From the NCBI RefSeq assembly GCF_039621855.1, contig NZ_CP155071.1, forward strand, positions 2,914,001-2,978,000: a DNA stretch of 64,000 nt, in the 5' to 3' direction. Position numbers and translations under genes: made by a program. The stretch is from Erwinia sp. HDF1-3R. GTDB lineage: Bacteria; Pseudomonadota; Gammaproteobacteria; Enterobacterales; Enterobacteriaceae. Positions within the stretch are counted from its first letter, which is position 1; each line of letters opens with the position of its first letter. Below, piece after piece: positions 53,617-63,304 of this stretch. A model generated the notes under the pieces. The model searched no databases, was not told the origin of the DNA, and saw only the letters and a program-made list of their open reading frames with translations.

Positions 53617-53778
53617 CCGGGCAGCGGCCACGCCTGAACCGCCATATTGTGCGCCGCCTGTACCGCTGTATGGCCATTTACCCTCGCGCACACGGGACGC
53701 GATGAAGGCAGAGCCCCGCACGGACGCGGCGCTTTGCCGCACAGCGAACAACTCAGCTCACAGACGGCTCCGCTAACT

Positions 53779-54102
53779 TTACGGGCTGTCCGGTGGCTCT
53801 GATGCTCCGTCCGGTTCTGTGAACAGCGTTATAATATCCCGTGAGCCATGCAGCAGCCTCTCTATACGCACTTCAGTATCAAGCACCCTGAACACGATGA
53901 GATAGCGCCCGTAGGCACAGCTTCTGACGCACTGCCCCAGCTCGGGTCTTTCTCTGTAGATGCCCGGTGATTCCCCTATCAGCAGGCACTGCTGATACAG
54001 CTCTTCCGTGAAGCTCACTGCCCGTACCGGGTTATCCTGCGCGATATAGTCACCTATGGCTTCCATATCCTGCTCTGCCAGTGGTGATATACCCAGTTTC
54101 AT
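53779..54102 (-). CDS. RelE/ParE-family toxin
   Basis: A 107-residue ParE-type toxin: ISPLAEQDMEAIGDYIAQDNPVRAVSFTEELYQQC, then RERPELGQCVRSCAYGRYLIVFRV and the C-terminal VRIERLLHGSRDI. ParE proteins poison DNA gyrase; RelE relatives cut mRNA. This sequence looks more ParE-like. It overlaps the antitoxin stop by four bases (ATGA). It is present only in element copy A, so it is acquired cargo, possibly stabilising that copy. Confidence 0.9.
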   Translation of the reverse strand: MKLGISPLAEQDMEAIGDYIAQDNPVRAVSFTEELYQQCLLIGESPGIYRERPELGQCVRSCAYGRYLIVFRVLDTEVRIERLLHGSRDIITLFTEPDGASEPPDSP

Positions 54103-54362
54103 TTCGTCTGCTCACCTTCGCCCATGCGTTGGTATTTGCGTGACAGACGCCCGAACACCTCTTCAGCACTTTTGCTTTCACCGCTGTTTATCCCTGCGCT
54201 GACCGCTTTTTGCAGTGTTTCAAGTTTCATCTGCTGCTCCCGTTCTTCCAGTGCTCTGAGTCCCGCACGGATCACTTCACTGGTGTTGTTGTAACGCCCG
54301 CTTTCTATCTGTTCGCGGATGAACGCTTCGAAGTAAGGACTGAGTGCTACGCTGGTTGGCAT
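54099..54362 (-). CDS. ParD-family antitoxin
   Basis: An 87-residue antitoxin of the ParD/CC2985 type: SVALSPYFEAFIREQIESGRYNNTSEVIRAGLRALEEREQQMKLETL forms the ribbon-helix-helix DNA-binding half, followed by an acidic, flexible toxin-binding tail. It is translated first and coupled to the toxin gene. It probably autorepresses the pair through a palindrome upstream; I did not pin one down. Confidence 0.9.
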   Translation of the reverse strand: MPTSVALSPYFEAFIREQIESGRYNNTSEVIRAGLRALEEREQQMKLETLQKAVSAGINSGESKSAEEVFGRLSRKYQRMGEGEQTK

Positions 54363-54415
54363 GGTCGTTTCTCCACCCGGATTACTATCAGTTAATAACT
54401 GTTAGTATTTCAGAG

Positions 54416-55468
54416 TTACTCTTCTCCATCAACTTTCGGTTTATCTGCCTCCCCCTGCTCCGCAGGATGCGTACCCGCATGCACCGCCTGCAACGCCCGG
54501 ATACTCACCTGCGTGTAGATTTGGGTTGATTCAGCGCTCCGGTGGCCCAGCATCGCCTGTATCCAGCGCAGGTCCGCGCCGTTCTCCAGCATCTGCGTCG
54601 CCATCGCATGGCGGAACAGGTGGCAGCTCCCTTTGTCGATGCCCGCCGCTCTCAGGTATGGCACCACCGCGCCGGTAATGCCGTGTGCCGTCAGACCTGC
54701 CAGACCGACCATGGCCAGGAACAGCGCCTTACAGTCCGCTGCCGCCAGCAGCTCTGGCCGCACATGATGCAGCCAGCGGTTAAGCCACCACAGCGCCCAC
54801 TCACCCACCGGTATCACTCTGTCCTGCTTTCCTTTGCCCTGCACGATGGTCAGTATCTTCCGGCTGAAGTCCACGCTGTATATCTCAAAGCTGGCCACTT
54901 CACCCCGCCGGATACCCGTTGACCACAGCAGCTCAAGCAGCGCCCGGTCACGGATTCCCTAAAGCGTGGTCAGGTCGCACAGGTTCACTATCTCTTCCAC
55001 CTGTTCCGCGCTCACGCTCAGGATGGTACGCGGCAGGCGTTTTTCCAGTCTCGGTAACTCCAGGTCTGCCGCCGGGTTCGCCAGTATCAGCCCCTGTTTT
55101 ACCATCCAGGAGAACCACACCTGAAGCGGCTGGAGCGTGGTGCGCTGCCTCCGGCTGGAGAGCGGCTTACCGTTGGTTTTGCGATAGCCGTACAGATAAC
55201 GCTGGTAACGCTCCAGCACCGGGCGCGTCACCTCTGCCGCGTAGTGGATACCACGCTCGGCGGCCCACAGGATAAAGCGGTAGCTGTGATGCGTCTGGGT
55301 CTTCAGCGTGGTCTCCGACCAGTTCCGCTCACGCCGCCACTTCACGAACCGCAGCAGCTGCGCGTACAGGCTTTTCGGCTGCATTGCCGGACCGACCGGC
55401 TGGCGGTAGACTTCATCAACGGTAAGCAGGCGGTTTGAACGGAGTTTGCGGTTGTAACGGCTGGCCAT
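54416..55468 (-). pseudogene. XerC/D-like tyrosine recombinase, copy A, interrupted by an amber codon
   Basis: A 350-residue tyrosine recombinase frame broken only by a TAG at 54959-54961, where copy B has CAG (Gln); the frame is otherwise continuous. The N-terminal half is a core-binding domain (SETTLKTQTHHSYRFILWAAERG). The C-terminal half keeps the catalytic set: Arg in STGIRRGEV, HLFRH, LGHRS and the nucleophile Tyr in TQIYTQ. It is nonfunctional unless the amber codon is suppressed. It starts 44 bp after the primase-helicase stop, in the same direction. Confidence 0.85.
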
Positions 55469-55512
55469 AATGTCATCTCCCTGACGGCGGTGTGGCGGGT
55501 GAGTTCAGGCGG

Positions 55513-57135
55513 CTAAGAGGAAGCCGGTTGCGGTAACGAAGGCGAAGGCAGCAGCAGCGTTTTCTTTTTCTTCCTGATTACTGCGCCCGGTTCAGCTCCG
55601 ACTAGTTTGCTCTCCGGGCCCTGTGCTGCATGGCCTGAAGCGGCTTTTCTGCTGCCCGACCGCCCCCCGACCTGACCCCGACCGGGGGCCGACTGAGGGG
55701 CTGTCTTGTCCGACCGGTCAGCCTCAGACCCCGGCTGGGACGCTTTGCCTTTGTCATCCGTCGCCTGTGTTTCGGATGTGGCCACGTCCAGCAGGCCGCA
55801 CAGGTGCGCCTCGTCACCGTCGCCGCCGTCCCACAGCAGCGCATATTCATACGTTAAGCCGCGCCGGTGCAGCAGCAGATATTCCATCTCCAGCAGACGG
55901 GCCAGGTGGATTTTCAGCTGGGTGTCTCCCCATCCCAGCGCTGCCCGCACCTCGCGCCGCGTGAAGTGCAGTTCGTCCGGCTTCACCGCCTGCTTTCCGG
56001 CCCACGTCTTCACCTGGTCATGCAGCAGCACCAGTAACTTCCGCGTCTGCGGCGGCATCTCGTCCAGCGTTCTCCCCAGCACCTCATGGGCCAGCCGATT
56101 GGCCAGGGTGATATCGGACGGATGTACTTCGATATACTCAATGACCTGGCCGCGATGCTCCGCCCGTTTCACCTCGCGCTGATACAGGTGCAGCAGCGCC
56201 ACGGCCTGTATCAGCGCGAGGTATTTCATATGGTCGCGGCGGGTGCGCGTCTTGTCCGACAGGAACGTCAGTTGTTCGGCATACGGGTTGACCATCTTCA
56301 GTGGGCGTAACAGCCGCTGGGCGTTCTGGTGTAAGCGGGTCAGATACTGCTTCTCGCTGGATGCCAGCAACCCGGCCAGCGTCTGGCTTTTACGCTGCGC
56401 GGCATGTATCGCCTCTGTCTGCGCCTGCGACTCGTTGACCGTCAGCACCAGGCCGCGGTTCAGCAGCTCTTCGTCCACGTCAGAAGCGGTGGTGGTCAGC
56501 ATCAGCATCACCGGCCCCTGTACGCTGTACTCGCGCGTCACCAGGTCGCCGCTGGACTCGTCCTTGCCGGTTGAGGCGATTTTAAGCTCCCCGTCCGACT
56601 GCAACATCTTCAGCGCATAGGCCGCCTGGCGAACGCCTTCTTCCTCCGCTATCGCCAGGATTTTGTGATGAAGGCTGGTTTCGCCTAGATAGTAGAGGCT
56701 CTGGCCGGTCATGGCCGAGTACTGCACCCGCTCTTCCTCCGGCATCAGACCCAGCACGGCATCCATCAGCGAGGACTTGCCCGCCGCAGACGACGACTGG
56801 ATAAGCACCGCCAGCGGCTTATCCAGCTTGCGCGAGGTGGTCGCCAGATAGCCGGTCAGCAGGTTGGTCGCTTCCCCCACCACGCCACAGGATGCCAGGT
56901 CACTGACGATGCGCTCTGCCAGCTCAGGGGATTGCAGCAGGGCCAGCGCCGCCTGTTCGTCATCACCCGACACGGTGACCGCCCCGGAAGCCAGCTCCGC
57001 GTCCGCCGTCCGCCGCTGCTCATCCTGCTGCTGCTCCAGCGCCAGCAGTACCCGGCCACATTCCCGTTTTATCACCGCCAGTTCACAGGCCAGCTCGTTT
57101 GCCGCACAGCTGATATACGCCTGGCGCTGCTTCAT
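55513..57135 (-). pseudogene. Primase-helicase, copy A, N-terminally truncated
   Basis: A 540-residue frame equals the C-terminal ~530 residues of the copy B protein, from KQRQAYIS onward. It keeps the ATPase core: Walker A IQSSSAAGKSS, Walker B-like ILAIAEEEG and the sensor region VMLMLTTTASDVDEELLNRG. The C-terminal winged-helix-like part is also kept. The CHC2 zinc finger and TOPRIM primase domains are missing because the copy ends at ~57131, where symE sequence begins. The C-terminal tail is low-complexity and differs from copy B. The ATG at 57135 arises at the junction, so an ATPase-only protein could still be made. Confidence 0.75.
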
Positions 57136-57327
57136 AAGTCAGAACAGGTTTCAACCAAAGCCCGGCGTTATACCGTGGGCTATATCCGGGATCAGCGGAA
57201 GTTTCAGCCGTCACCGTCGATCACTCTTAAAGGGCACTGGATGGCAGATTTTGGCTTTGAGACCGGGCAGAAGATCGAGGTGTTCCCGGAACCGGGACAG
57301 CTGATCATCCGGCTGGCTGAAGAGTGA
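57131..57327 (+). pseudogene. symE copy 2, 5'-truncated
   Basis: The sequence from HKSEQVSTKARRY to GQLIIRLAEE matches the symE copy at 52476 along its whole length except the first few codons (MAAQH), which are replaced by the antisense of the truncated primase gene. The frame stays open upstream, but there is no symE start codon or ribosome site. The junction is exactly where element copy A ends, so this symE was the insertion or recombination point. Confidence 0.8.
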
Positions 57328-57378
57328 TAAGTAACTGGCCTACATAGTAAAATCCCGCCGACAGGGGCGGGATTGGTT

Positions 57379-57744
57379 CTATTTAATAGGATAGTTGTAA
57401 TACTCAGGGATTTTATAATCTTCCGGGAAAGATATATCATCAGGAAGCTTGAAAAAACGGTCAATATCCTCGGTCGTCTGAGAAAAAACCCCGTATATCC
57501 CAGATAAAAAAGCTGATATACGTAGCAAGGCTGCTTGCATTGCTAATTCATCGTTATTTTCTTGCGCATCAAAAAACAACTCGATTGTTAAATTAAGATT
57601 TCTCATGCTCTCTTGGATGCTATCTACTATTGAATAATCTTTCTCCAAATAAAGGTCATCCATATCAAGCTCTTTACCCGACCGCTGCTTTAACAGCTCC
57701 AAGTAAGCATCTTTAAATTTATCTAACATACTAATATCTATCAT
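57379..57744 (-). CDS. Candidate immunity protein for the orphan CdiA toxin
   Basis: A 121-residue, acidic, helix-rich soluble protein (KFKDAYLELLKQRSGKELD...FSQTTEDIDRFFKLPDD). Its ATG overlaps the toxin stop by four bases (ATGA), the arrangement normal for CdiI immunity genes. I do not recognise the sequence family. Strong acidity fits a protein that blocks a basic nuclease toxin. Function is inferred only from position. Confidence 0.65.
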   Translation of the reverse strand: MIDISMLDKFKDAYLELLKQRSGKELDMDDLYLEKDYSIVDSIQESMRNLNLTIELFFDAQENNDELAMQAALLRISAFLSGIYGVFSQTTEDIDRFFKLPDDISFPEDYKIPEYYNYPIK

Positions 57745-58460
57745 TTTGGCAACCTTCTACCTTCAGCTTTAGCGGCCTTGGTTTTTGAGTCATTAAAGGA
57801 ACCGTCAAGATTAAGAACCGCCCTTACCTTTGTCCCTGTACTATCAAAAACTTCGATATGGTCTTTATGTTTAGCATCTAAATAGAATTGATCACCTTTC
57901 TGAATATAATCACCTACAGGTTTATTTGCCTGGTAAACGCTTTGCCCCTGATATTGCTTACTGGTTTTTTTAGATATATCTTTAATTTCACTTCCAAAAC
58001 CAGGCTTTTTAAAGAACTCACCCATATTCCCAACGGAATTTTTATTTGGCTCATAACCCTGACTTTCCATGTAATTCGGTAAATCAGGAGCACCTTCAGT
58101 ATTACCGGTATTGTTCGGTAATTGTTCTACAGACTGATCTCCGCCTGTATGATTCGGACCGGTGTTTATCTGGCTTTCATTTCCGGTATGATTCGGCCCG
58201 ACATTAACAGCATCAGTATTTCCTGTATGGTTTGATCCGGTGTCAACCTTTCCGCTATTGTTCCCCGTATGCGAAGGGCCACTCTCTCCGGTTCCCATCA
58301 TCGCAGCGATGGCCGTTATCGCAACCTGCGCGGCCAGCGGGCACTCTCCCCCGGACAGACACTGCTTCACCTGCTGCTCACCGAACTCTTTCACCGCTGC
58401 ATCCAGCTTCTGCGCGATGGCCGCATTGGCTTCCGTCTGCGGCGTCGTCTGTCCGGCCAC
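57741..58460 (-). CDS. Orphan CdiA C-terminal toxin module (VENN-bounded)
   Basis: A CdiA-CT fragment. The coding frame is open from 58523 and begins VVVENNFLLSLL, with the VENN motif at 58494-58505 that marks the boundary of CdiA toxin regions. No ATG follows; GTG 58460 is the first usable start. It has a pretoxin helix region (EANAAIAQKLDAAVKEFGEQQVKQCL), Thr/Asn/Gly repeats with GPNHTGN, then a basic ~95-residue C-terminal domain with FYLDAKHKDHIEVFD and VLNLDGS. The Asp-His-Glu pattern recalls colicin E3-type ribonucleases, but the spacing is not identical, so that is only a guess. No export domains are present. Confidence 0.7.
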   Translation of the reverse strand: MAGQTTPQTEANAAIAQKLDAAVKEFGEQQVKQCLSGGECPLAAQVAITAIAAMMGTGESGPSHTGNNSGKVDTGSNHTGNTDAVNVGPNHTGNESQINTGPNHTGGDQSVEQLPNNTGNTEGAPDLPNYMESQGYEPNKNSVGNMGEFFKKPGFGSEIKDISKKTSKQYQGQSVYQANKPVGDYIQKGDQFYLDAKHKDHIEVFDSTGTKVRAVLNLDGSFNDSKTKAAKAEGRRLPK

Positions 58461-59071
58461 TGGCGGCGGTGGCGTCAGCAGCGAGAGCAGGAAGTTATTC
58501 TCAACAACAACTCTTTCCGACGTTCACTTAGCCAGCGTACACCATTTTTCCCTGTGCTTTCCGTGAGTTACAACCCATTTTTCCTGCTACACTTACCGAA
58601 CCAACTATTTTTGCCCCGACGCGCTTTTTCAGCCCCGGACACGCTACCGCCACGCCGTGGCATCACGCCTGCACCCGCGTATTTTAACAACTTCAGACCG
58701 TCTGTCATTACCGCTTTTACATTGCGGCGGGAGCCGGGTCACAGCTTGCCTGTGGCCCGGTGAACCGTCTGCCGGGCGCGGGCTGGCGAGGCCCGCAGCG
58801 CTGGACAGCGCTCTGAAGCGCCGATGCTGGAGGGAACGCACGGTTTTGCATGACCACACCGGACCGGGGCGGGCAGCGGAAGCGGGCGAACGGGGAAGGA
58901 GCAACGGAGCGAAGCGCAGTGCGACCCCGTGCAGCCAGACGCAGCCGGGCGGGCATGAACTTCTTTTTAGCGGAGGCCCTGGGGCCGACCTGCCTTATTG
59001 CTGTTTGCTGAGGGTTTGCACTGCTGCTGATGCCGCCAGGGATGGCGGCCCCACCCCGCCGTACAACGCGG

Positions 59072-59102
59072 GGGCGCACGACATAATGTGTATTATACGA
59101 AG
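59072..59102. other. dif-like site 1, copy B
   Basis: GGGCGCACGACATAATGTGT followed by ATTATACGAAG shows CATAA-TGTGTA-TTATAC, the layout of a Xer core site with a 6-bp spacer. It forms an inverted repeat with site 2 (ACATAATGTG...CACATTATGT and TATTATACG...CGTATAATA). Confidence 0.5.
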
Positions 59103-59150
59103 ACGGCCCGCTCGTTGAGGGCGGGCCGGGCTGAGGGGCTCTGCGGGACG

Positions 59151-59184
59151 ACTGCGTATAATACCCGCACATTATGTTTAATGG
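59151..59184. other. dif-like site 2, copy B
   Basis: TTATGTTTAAT matches the XerD arm of dif at 10 of 11 bases, and ACTGCGTATAA matches the XerC arm at 8 of 11, with a 10-bp spacer. A GC-rich hairpin (GGCCCGC...GCGGGCC) lies between this site and site 1. Confidence 0.5.
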
Positions 59185-59337
59185 CCGGGCACCGGGAGCC
59201 GGCTTACAGAGAACGCTGGCGGTAAGGCCTGGTGCGCGGCCATTAACCCCCGCGCCCACTGAACGTGATGAAGGCAGATCGCCGCAGGGACGCGGCGCTC
59301 TGCCGCGCACGGAACGGCCGCACTCACAGGGAGCCGG

Positions 59338-60417
59338 CTAACTCTGCGGACTGACCGGCGGCTCCCCTGCGGCGTCCGGCTCTGAGGTTTCCGGCTCCCG
59401 CTGCTCTGCCGGATGTGTGGAGGCATGCACCGCCTGTAACGCCCTTATGCTCACCTGCGTGTATATCTGCGTGCTCTCCACGCTCCGGTGCCCCAGCATC
59501 GCCTGTATCCATCTGAGGTCCGCGCCGTTCTCCAGCATCTGCGTCGCCATCGCATGTCGGAACAGGTGACAGCTCCCTTTCTCTACCCCGGCAGCACGCA
59601 GGTACGGCACCACCGCCATCGTGATACCATTCGCCGTCAGTCCCGCCACGCCGTCCATTGCCAGGAACAGCGCTTTGCAGTCCGGCGTGACCAGGATTTC
59701 CGGGCGAACATGAACGATATAGCGTTCTAACCACCACAGCGCACGCTCACCCACCGGGATAACCCGGTCATTCTTCCCCTTCCCCTGTACGATGGTCAGT
59801 ATCTTTCTGCTGAAGTCCGCGCTGTATATCTCCAGTTTTTCCACCTCACCGCGCCGGATACCCGTTGACCACAGCAATTCCAGCAGTGCCCGGTCACGGA
59901 TGCCCTGCAACGTGCTCAGGTCGCACAGGTTCACTATCTCTTCCACCTGTTCCACACTCAGGATGGTGCGTGGCAGGCGCTTCTCCAGCCTCGGCAGCTC
60001 CAGGTCGGCCGCCGGATTCGCCAGGACAGCCCCCTGTTTTGTCATCCAGCTGAACCACACCTGAAGCGGGGCCAGCGTGCTCCGCTGCGTCCGGCTGCTC
60101 AGTGGCTCACCGTTCGCTTTCCGGTAGTGGTACAGATGCCGCTGGTAACTTTCCAGCACCGGGCGCGTGATATCTCCGGCATGATACAGACCCCGCTCTG
60201 CCGCCCAGCAGATAAAGCGGTAGCTGTGATGCGTCTGCACCTTCAGCGTCGTTTCCGACCAGTTGCGCTCCTGCCGCCACCGTACGAACCGCAGCAGCAG
60301 TGCATACAGGCTCTTAGGATGGGAGGCCGGTCCCACCGGCTGCCGGTAGATATCATCGACAGTTAACAGACGGTTTGAACCCGGTTTACGGTTTGACGGG
60401 GGTCTGCGGTTGCTCAT
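59338..60417 (-). CDS. XerC/D-like tyrosine recombinase, copy B
   Basis: A 359-residue tyrosine recombinase, apparently intact. An N-terminal SAM-like core-binding domain (SETTLKVQTHHSYRFICWAAERG, LAPLQVWFSWMTKQG) is followed by the catalytic domain. It carries Arg-I in LLWSTGIRRGEVEKLEI, Lys in GKGKNDRVIPVG, HLFRHAMATQML, LGHRSVESTQ and the nucleophile in QIYTQ. The HLFRH...LGH...Y spacing is that of XerC/XerD rather than phage integrases. A Pro/Glu-rich 25-residue tail follows. It is likely translated with the primase-helicase upstream (44-bp gap) and may act on the adjacent dif-like repeats. Confidence 0.93.
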   Translation of the reverse strand: MSNRRPPSNRKPGSNRLLTVDDIYRQPVGPASHPKSLYALLLRFVRWRQERNWSETTLKVQTHHSYRFICWAAERGLYHAGDITRPVLESYQRHLYHYRKANGEPLSSRTQRSTLAPLQVWFSWMTKQGAVLANPAADLELPRLEKRLPRTILSVEQVEEIVNLCDLSTLQGIRDRALLELLWSTGIRRGEVEKLEIYSADFSRKILTIVQGKGKNDRVIPVGERALWWLERYIVHVRPEILVTPDCKALFLAMDGVAGLTANGITMAVVPYLRAAGVEKGSCHLFRHAMATQMLENGADLRWIQAMLGHRSVESTQIYTQVSIRALQAVHASTHPAEQREPETSEPDAAGEPPVSPQS

Positions 60418-63144
60418 GGTGACACTCCGTTGTCATGACTGGCGCTGCCTGTAACCGGCTGCTAAGAAGAGAGGTTTACTGACGGGGGCGAAGGCAGCAG
60501 CACCGTTTTATTTTGTGCCCTTATTACTGCGGTTTCATCAACCCGAACCACTTCGCCCTCTGAGCCTTCTGCCATCTGGCCTGAAGCCGGTTTTTCCTGC
60601 CCGAAATTAGCCCGAACCTGACCCGAACCTGAGGCAGACCTGCCTCCTTCAGACCCGAACTTACCTTCACTGCCCTCGTTTTCATCCACGTTCAGCAGCC
60701 CGCACAGGTGGTTTTCATCACCACTGCCGCCGTCCCACAGCAGCTCATAGCGCAGCAGGTGGCCACGACTGCCACCGTGGGTTAACAGATATTCCATTTC
60801 ACTCAGGCGGATACAGTGATGCTTCAGCTGGCTGTCACTCCAGTTCGTCCGGGCACGGATATCACGCCGGGTGAAGCGTACTTCACAAGGCTTACAGCTT
60901 TCACGCTGTACCCTCTCCCTCACCATCTCCTGTATCAGCAGTAACAGCTTGCGCGTCTGCGGCGGCATCTCGTCCAGCGTCCGGCCCAGCACCTCATGAG
61001 CAAGACGGTTTGCCAGCGCGATATCCAGCGGCTGTACCTCGATATACTCCATCACCGCCCCACGATGTTCCGCCCGCTTCACCTCCCGCTGATACTGATG
61101 CAGCAGCGCCACCGCCTGTATCAGCGTCAGGTATTTCATATGGTCGCGCCGCGTCCGGGTTTTGTCGCTCAGGAACGTCAGCTGTTCCGCATACGGGTTC
61201 ACCACCTTCAGCGGCCGCAGCAGCCTTTGTGCGTTCTGATGTAACCGCGTCAGATACCCTTTTTCCGACTGCGCCAGCAGCCCTTCCAGCGTCTGCGCTT
61301 TACGCTGCATCGCATGTATCGCCTGCGTCTGCTCCCGGCTCTCGTTCACCGTCAGCACCAGACAGCGGTTCAGCAGCTCTTCGTCCACGTCCGACGCCGT
61401 GGTGGTCAGCATCAGCATCACCGGCCCCTGCACCCGGTACTCCCGCGTCACCAGTTCGCCGGAGGATTCATCCTTACCGGTTGAGGCGATTTTCAGTTCA
61501 CCGTCCGACTGCAACAGTTTCAGCGCATACGCCGCCTGCCGTACCCCTTCTTCCTCTGCTATTGCCAGGATTTTATGCGAGAGCGAGGTTTCGCCCAGGT
61601 AGTACAGGCTCTGCCCCGTCATCGCTGAGTACTGCACCCGCTCTTCCTCCGGTATCAGACCCAGCACCGCGTCCATCAGCGACGACTTGCCCGCCGCGCT
61701 GCTGCTCTGTATCAGTACCGCTAACGGCTTATCCAGCTTTCTCGACGTCGCCGCCAGATACCCGGTCAGCAGGTTGGTCGCCTCACCCACCAAGCCACAG
61801 GCCGCCAGGTCACTGACGATACGCTCCGCAAGGTCCGGGGATTTCAGCAGCGCAAGCGCCGCCTGTGCATCCTCACCCGATACCGTCACCGCGGCGGATG
61901 CCTGCTCTGCTTCCGCCGCTTTCAGCCGCTGCGTCTGCTGCTGCTCCAGCGCCAGCAGTACCCGGCCACACTCGCGCTTTATCACTGCGATGTCACAGGC
62001 CAGCTCGTTTGCCGCCGTGCTGATATACGCCTGCCGCTGTTTCGCGTGATACATATCGAAGCTGTCCACGTGGAACGCGCCGGTACTGTCATCCAGCACC
62101 TGCACGTTCACCTTCATCACCTCCGGCAGTGCGTTCTTCTGCCAGCCCCGCACCCGCCACATACGCGGACCGGAACGTAACAGCAGGTCACCGGACGGCG
62201 TCACGTCGCTGGCGATAAGGGACGTTTCCGCTGGCACCGGTGCCGCCTGAACGTCCGGCAGGGCAGCTAAAGAAGGGAAGTTTTCACCGCCGGCCGTTAC
62301 CGTTTCAACAGCAGCAACGGTGTCGCTGCCGGACCCCATCCGCACCGCCTGTTCCAGCGCCAGCGCGAACGCGGATTCAGGGCTGCCGCTTTTCAGCGCA
62401 TAGGCATTCGCATCCAGCCCCTGCGGGAACCGTACCCGCCAGGCATCGATCTCCGCTCCGGCCAGCTGAACGGCAACAGCGTCTGCCCCCCTGTCCCCGG
62501 CGTCGTCCCGATCGAAGGCGATCAGCACCCGCTTTACCCCGTGATACTGCAACGCCGCCAGATGCCCGCCGGTAAAGCCGTTCACCCCGTAAGCCGCGAT
62601 CACGTTGCGGAACCCGGCACACCAGAAGGTCATGGCATCGATCAGCGCTTCGCACAGGATCACCACAGACGAGGCTTTCAGCGCGGCTTCATTCCAGATC
62701 CCCGTCAGCGGTGACGGCAGGTAAAGGTGTCTGGCCGATCCTTTTTTGATCTGATGATCCGGCATGGTTCGCCGTCCGTAGAGCTGCAACACCCGGCCAC
62801 GCTGTACCGGATCGTAGCTCTCTGACCAGCCCGTAACCGGCACCACCAGACAGCCCCGGAAGTGGTCCTGCCGGTTGCTTTCCCGCACCACGCCCAGCGC
62901 GGTCAGACGGGCGCGCAGTGCTTTACCTTCCTTTGACGACGTGGACGGCAGCGCCCCCGCCACGCCGTGCGGCCCGGCGAACCCCAGCTTAAAGTGACTC
63001 ACCAGTTCAGGATGCGACAGGCCGCGTTTTTCCAGCCAGGCCAGCGCATCCGGGCTGTTCAACAGGTTGTGATGATACCAGTCCGCCACCTGATGCAGCA
63101 GCGCCTGGCCGTCGTCGTCCAGGTCGGTGAGCGTCTGACGGACC

Positions 63145-63178
63145 GGCGGCGAAGAAGGAACGGCGGCGAAGAAGGAAC
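63145..63178. repeat. 17-bp tandem duplication inside the primase gene
   Basis: GGCGGCGAAGAAGGAAC occurs twice in direct succession. One extra copy shifts the frame. With a single copy the frame joins the CHC2 part to the rest of the protein. Confidence 0.95.
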
Positions 63179-63280
63179 GGCGGCGGCTGAAGAAGAGCAG
63201 GAACCGGCGAACGCACGCAGCCGCAGCACCGCCTTTGGCAGGGAGAAGCCTTCGGTTTTCATCATCCAGTCAACCACCGA

Positions 63281-63304
63281 CCCCGCAGCCCCGCAGCCCC
63301 GCAG
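63281..63304. repeat. 8-bp triple repeat (CCCCGCAG) inside the primase gene
   Basis: Three units of CCCCGCAG lie just after the CHC2 zinc finger codons. Two units would keep the frame ([14 protein letters not shown]), while three units give a premature stop. Confidence 0.95.

Larger units (their letters stand above)
53364..53778. other. Non-coding end region of element copy A
   Basis: It is similar to 58936-59337 of copy B, including AGGGATGGCGGCCCCACCCC, GCGGAGGCC, the two dif-like sites (53498-53525 and 53582-53616) with a GC-rich hairpin between them, and TTTAATGGCCGGGCA. Only shadow ORFs exist. The conservation between two otherwise diverged copies argues for a cis function such as an attachment or recombination site. 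Confidence 0.6.
53364..57131. mobile_element. Recombinase-primase element, copy A (degenerate)
   Basis: The segment is homologous, in the same order and orientation, to 58936-62000 of copy B: a ~400-bp non-coding end region with dif-like repeats, a tyrosine recombinase and a primase-helicase. Differences: a ParDE pair is present between the end region and the recombinase, the recombinase has an amber codon, and the primase lacks its CHC2 and TOPRIM part. The right end is cut sharply where a symE copy begins. Boundaries are judged from where similarity to copy B starts and stops. Confidence 0.7.
58525..59337. other. Non-coding end region of element copy B
   Basis: About 810 bp without a supported gene. 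From ~58936 it matches the end region of copy A (dif-like sites, AGGGATGGCGGCCCCACCCC block, GGCGGAGG-like block). The first ~400 bp (58525-58935) is absent from copy A and is GC-rich with several hairpins (for example GCAGCGCTGGACAGCGCT). It may be additional end sequence or flanking debris from a CDI locus. Confidence 0.5.

Noticed and set aside
56932-57327. 131-codon plus-strand ORF as a genuine SymE fusion protein
   Set aside because: The first half is antisense to the conserved primase gene and has no ribosome site; only the symE-derived end is meaningful.
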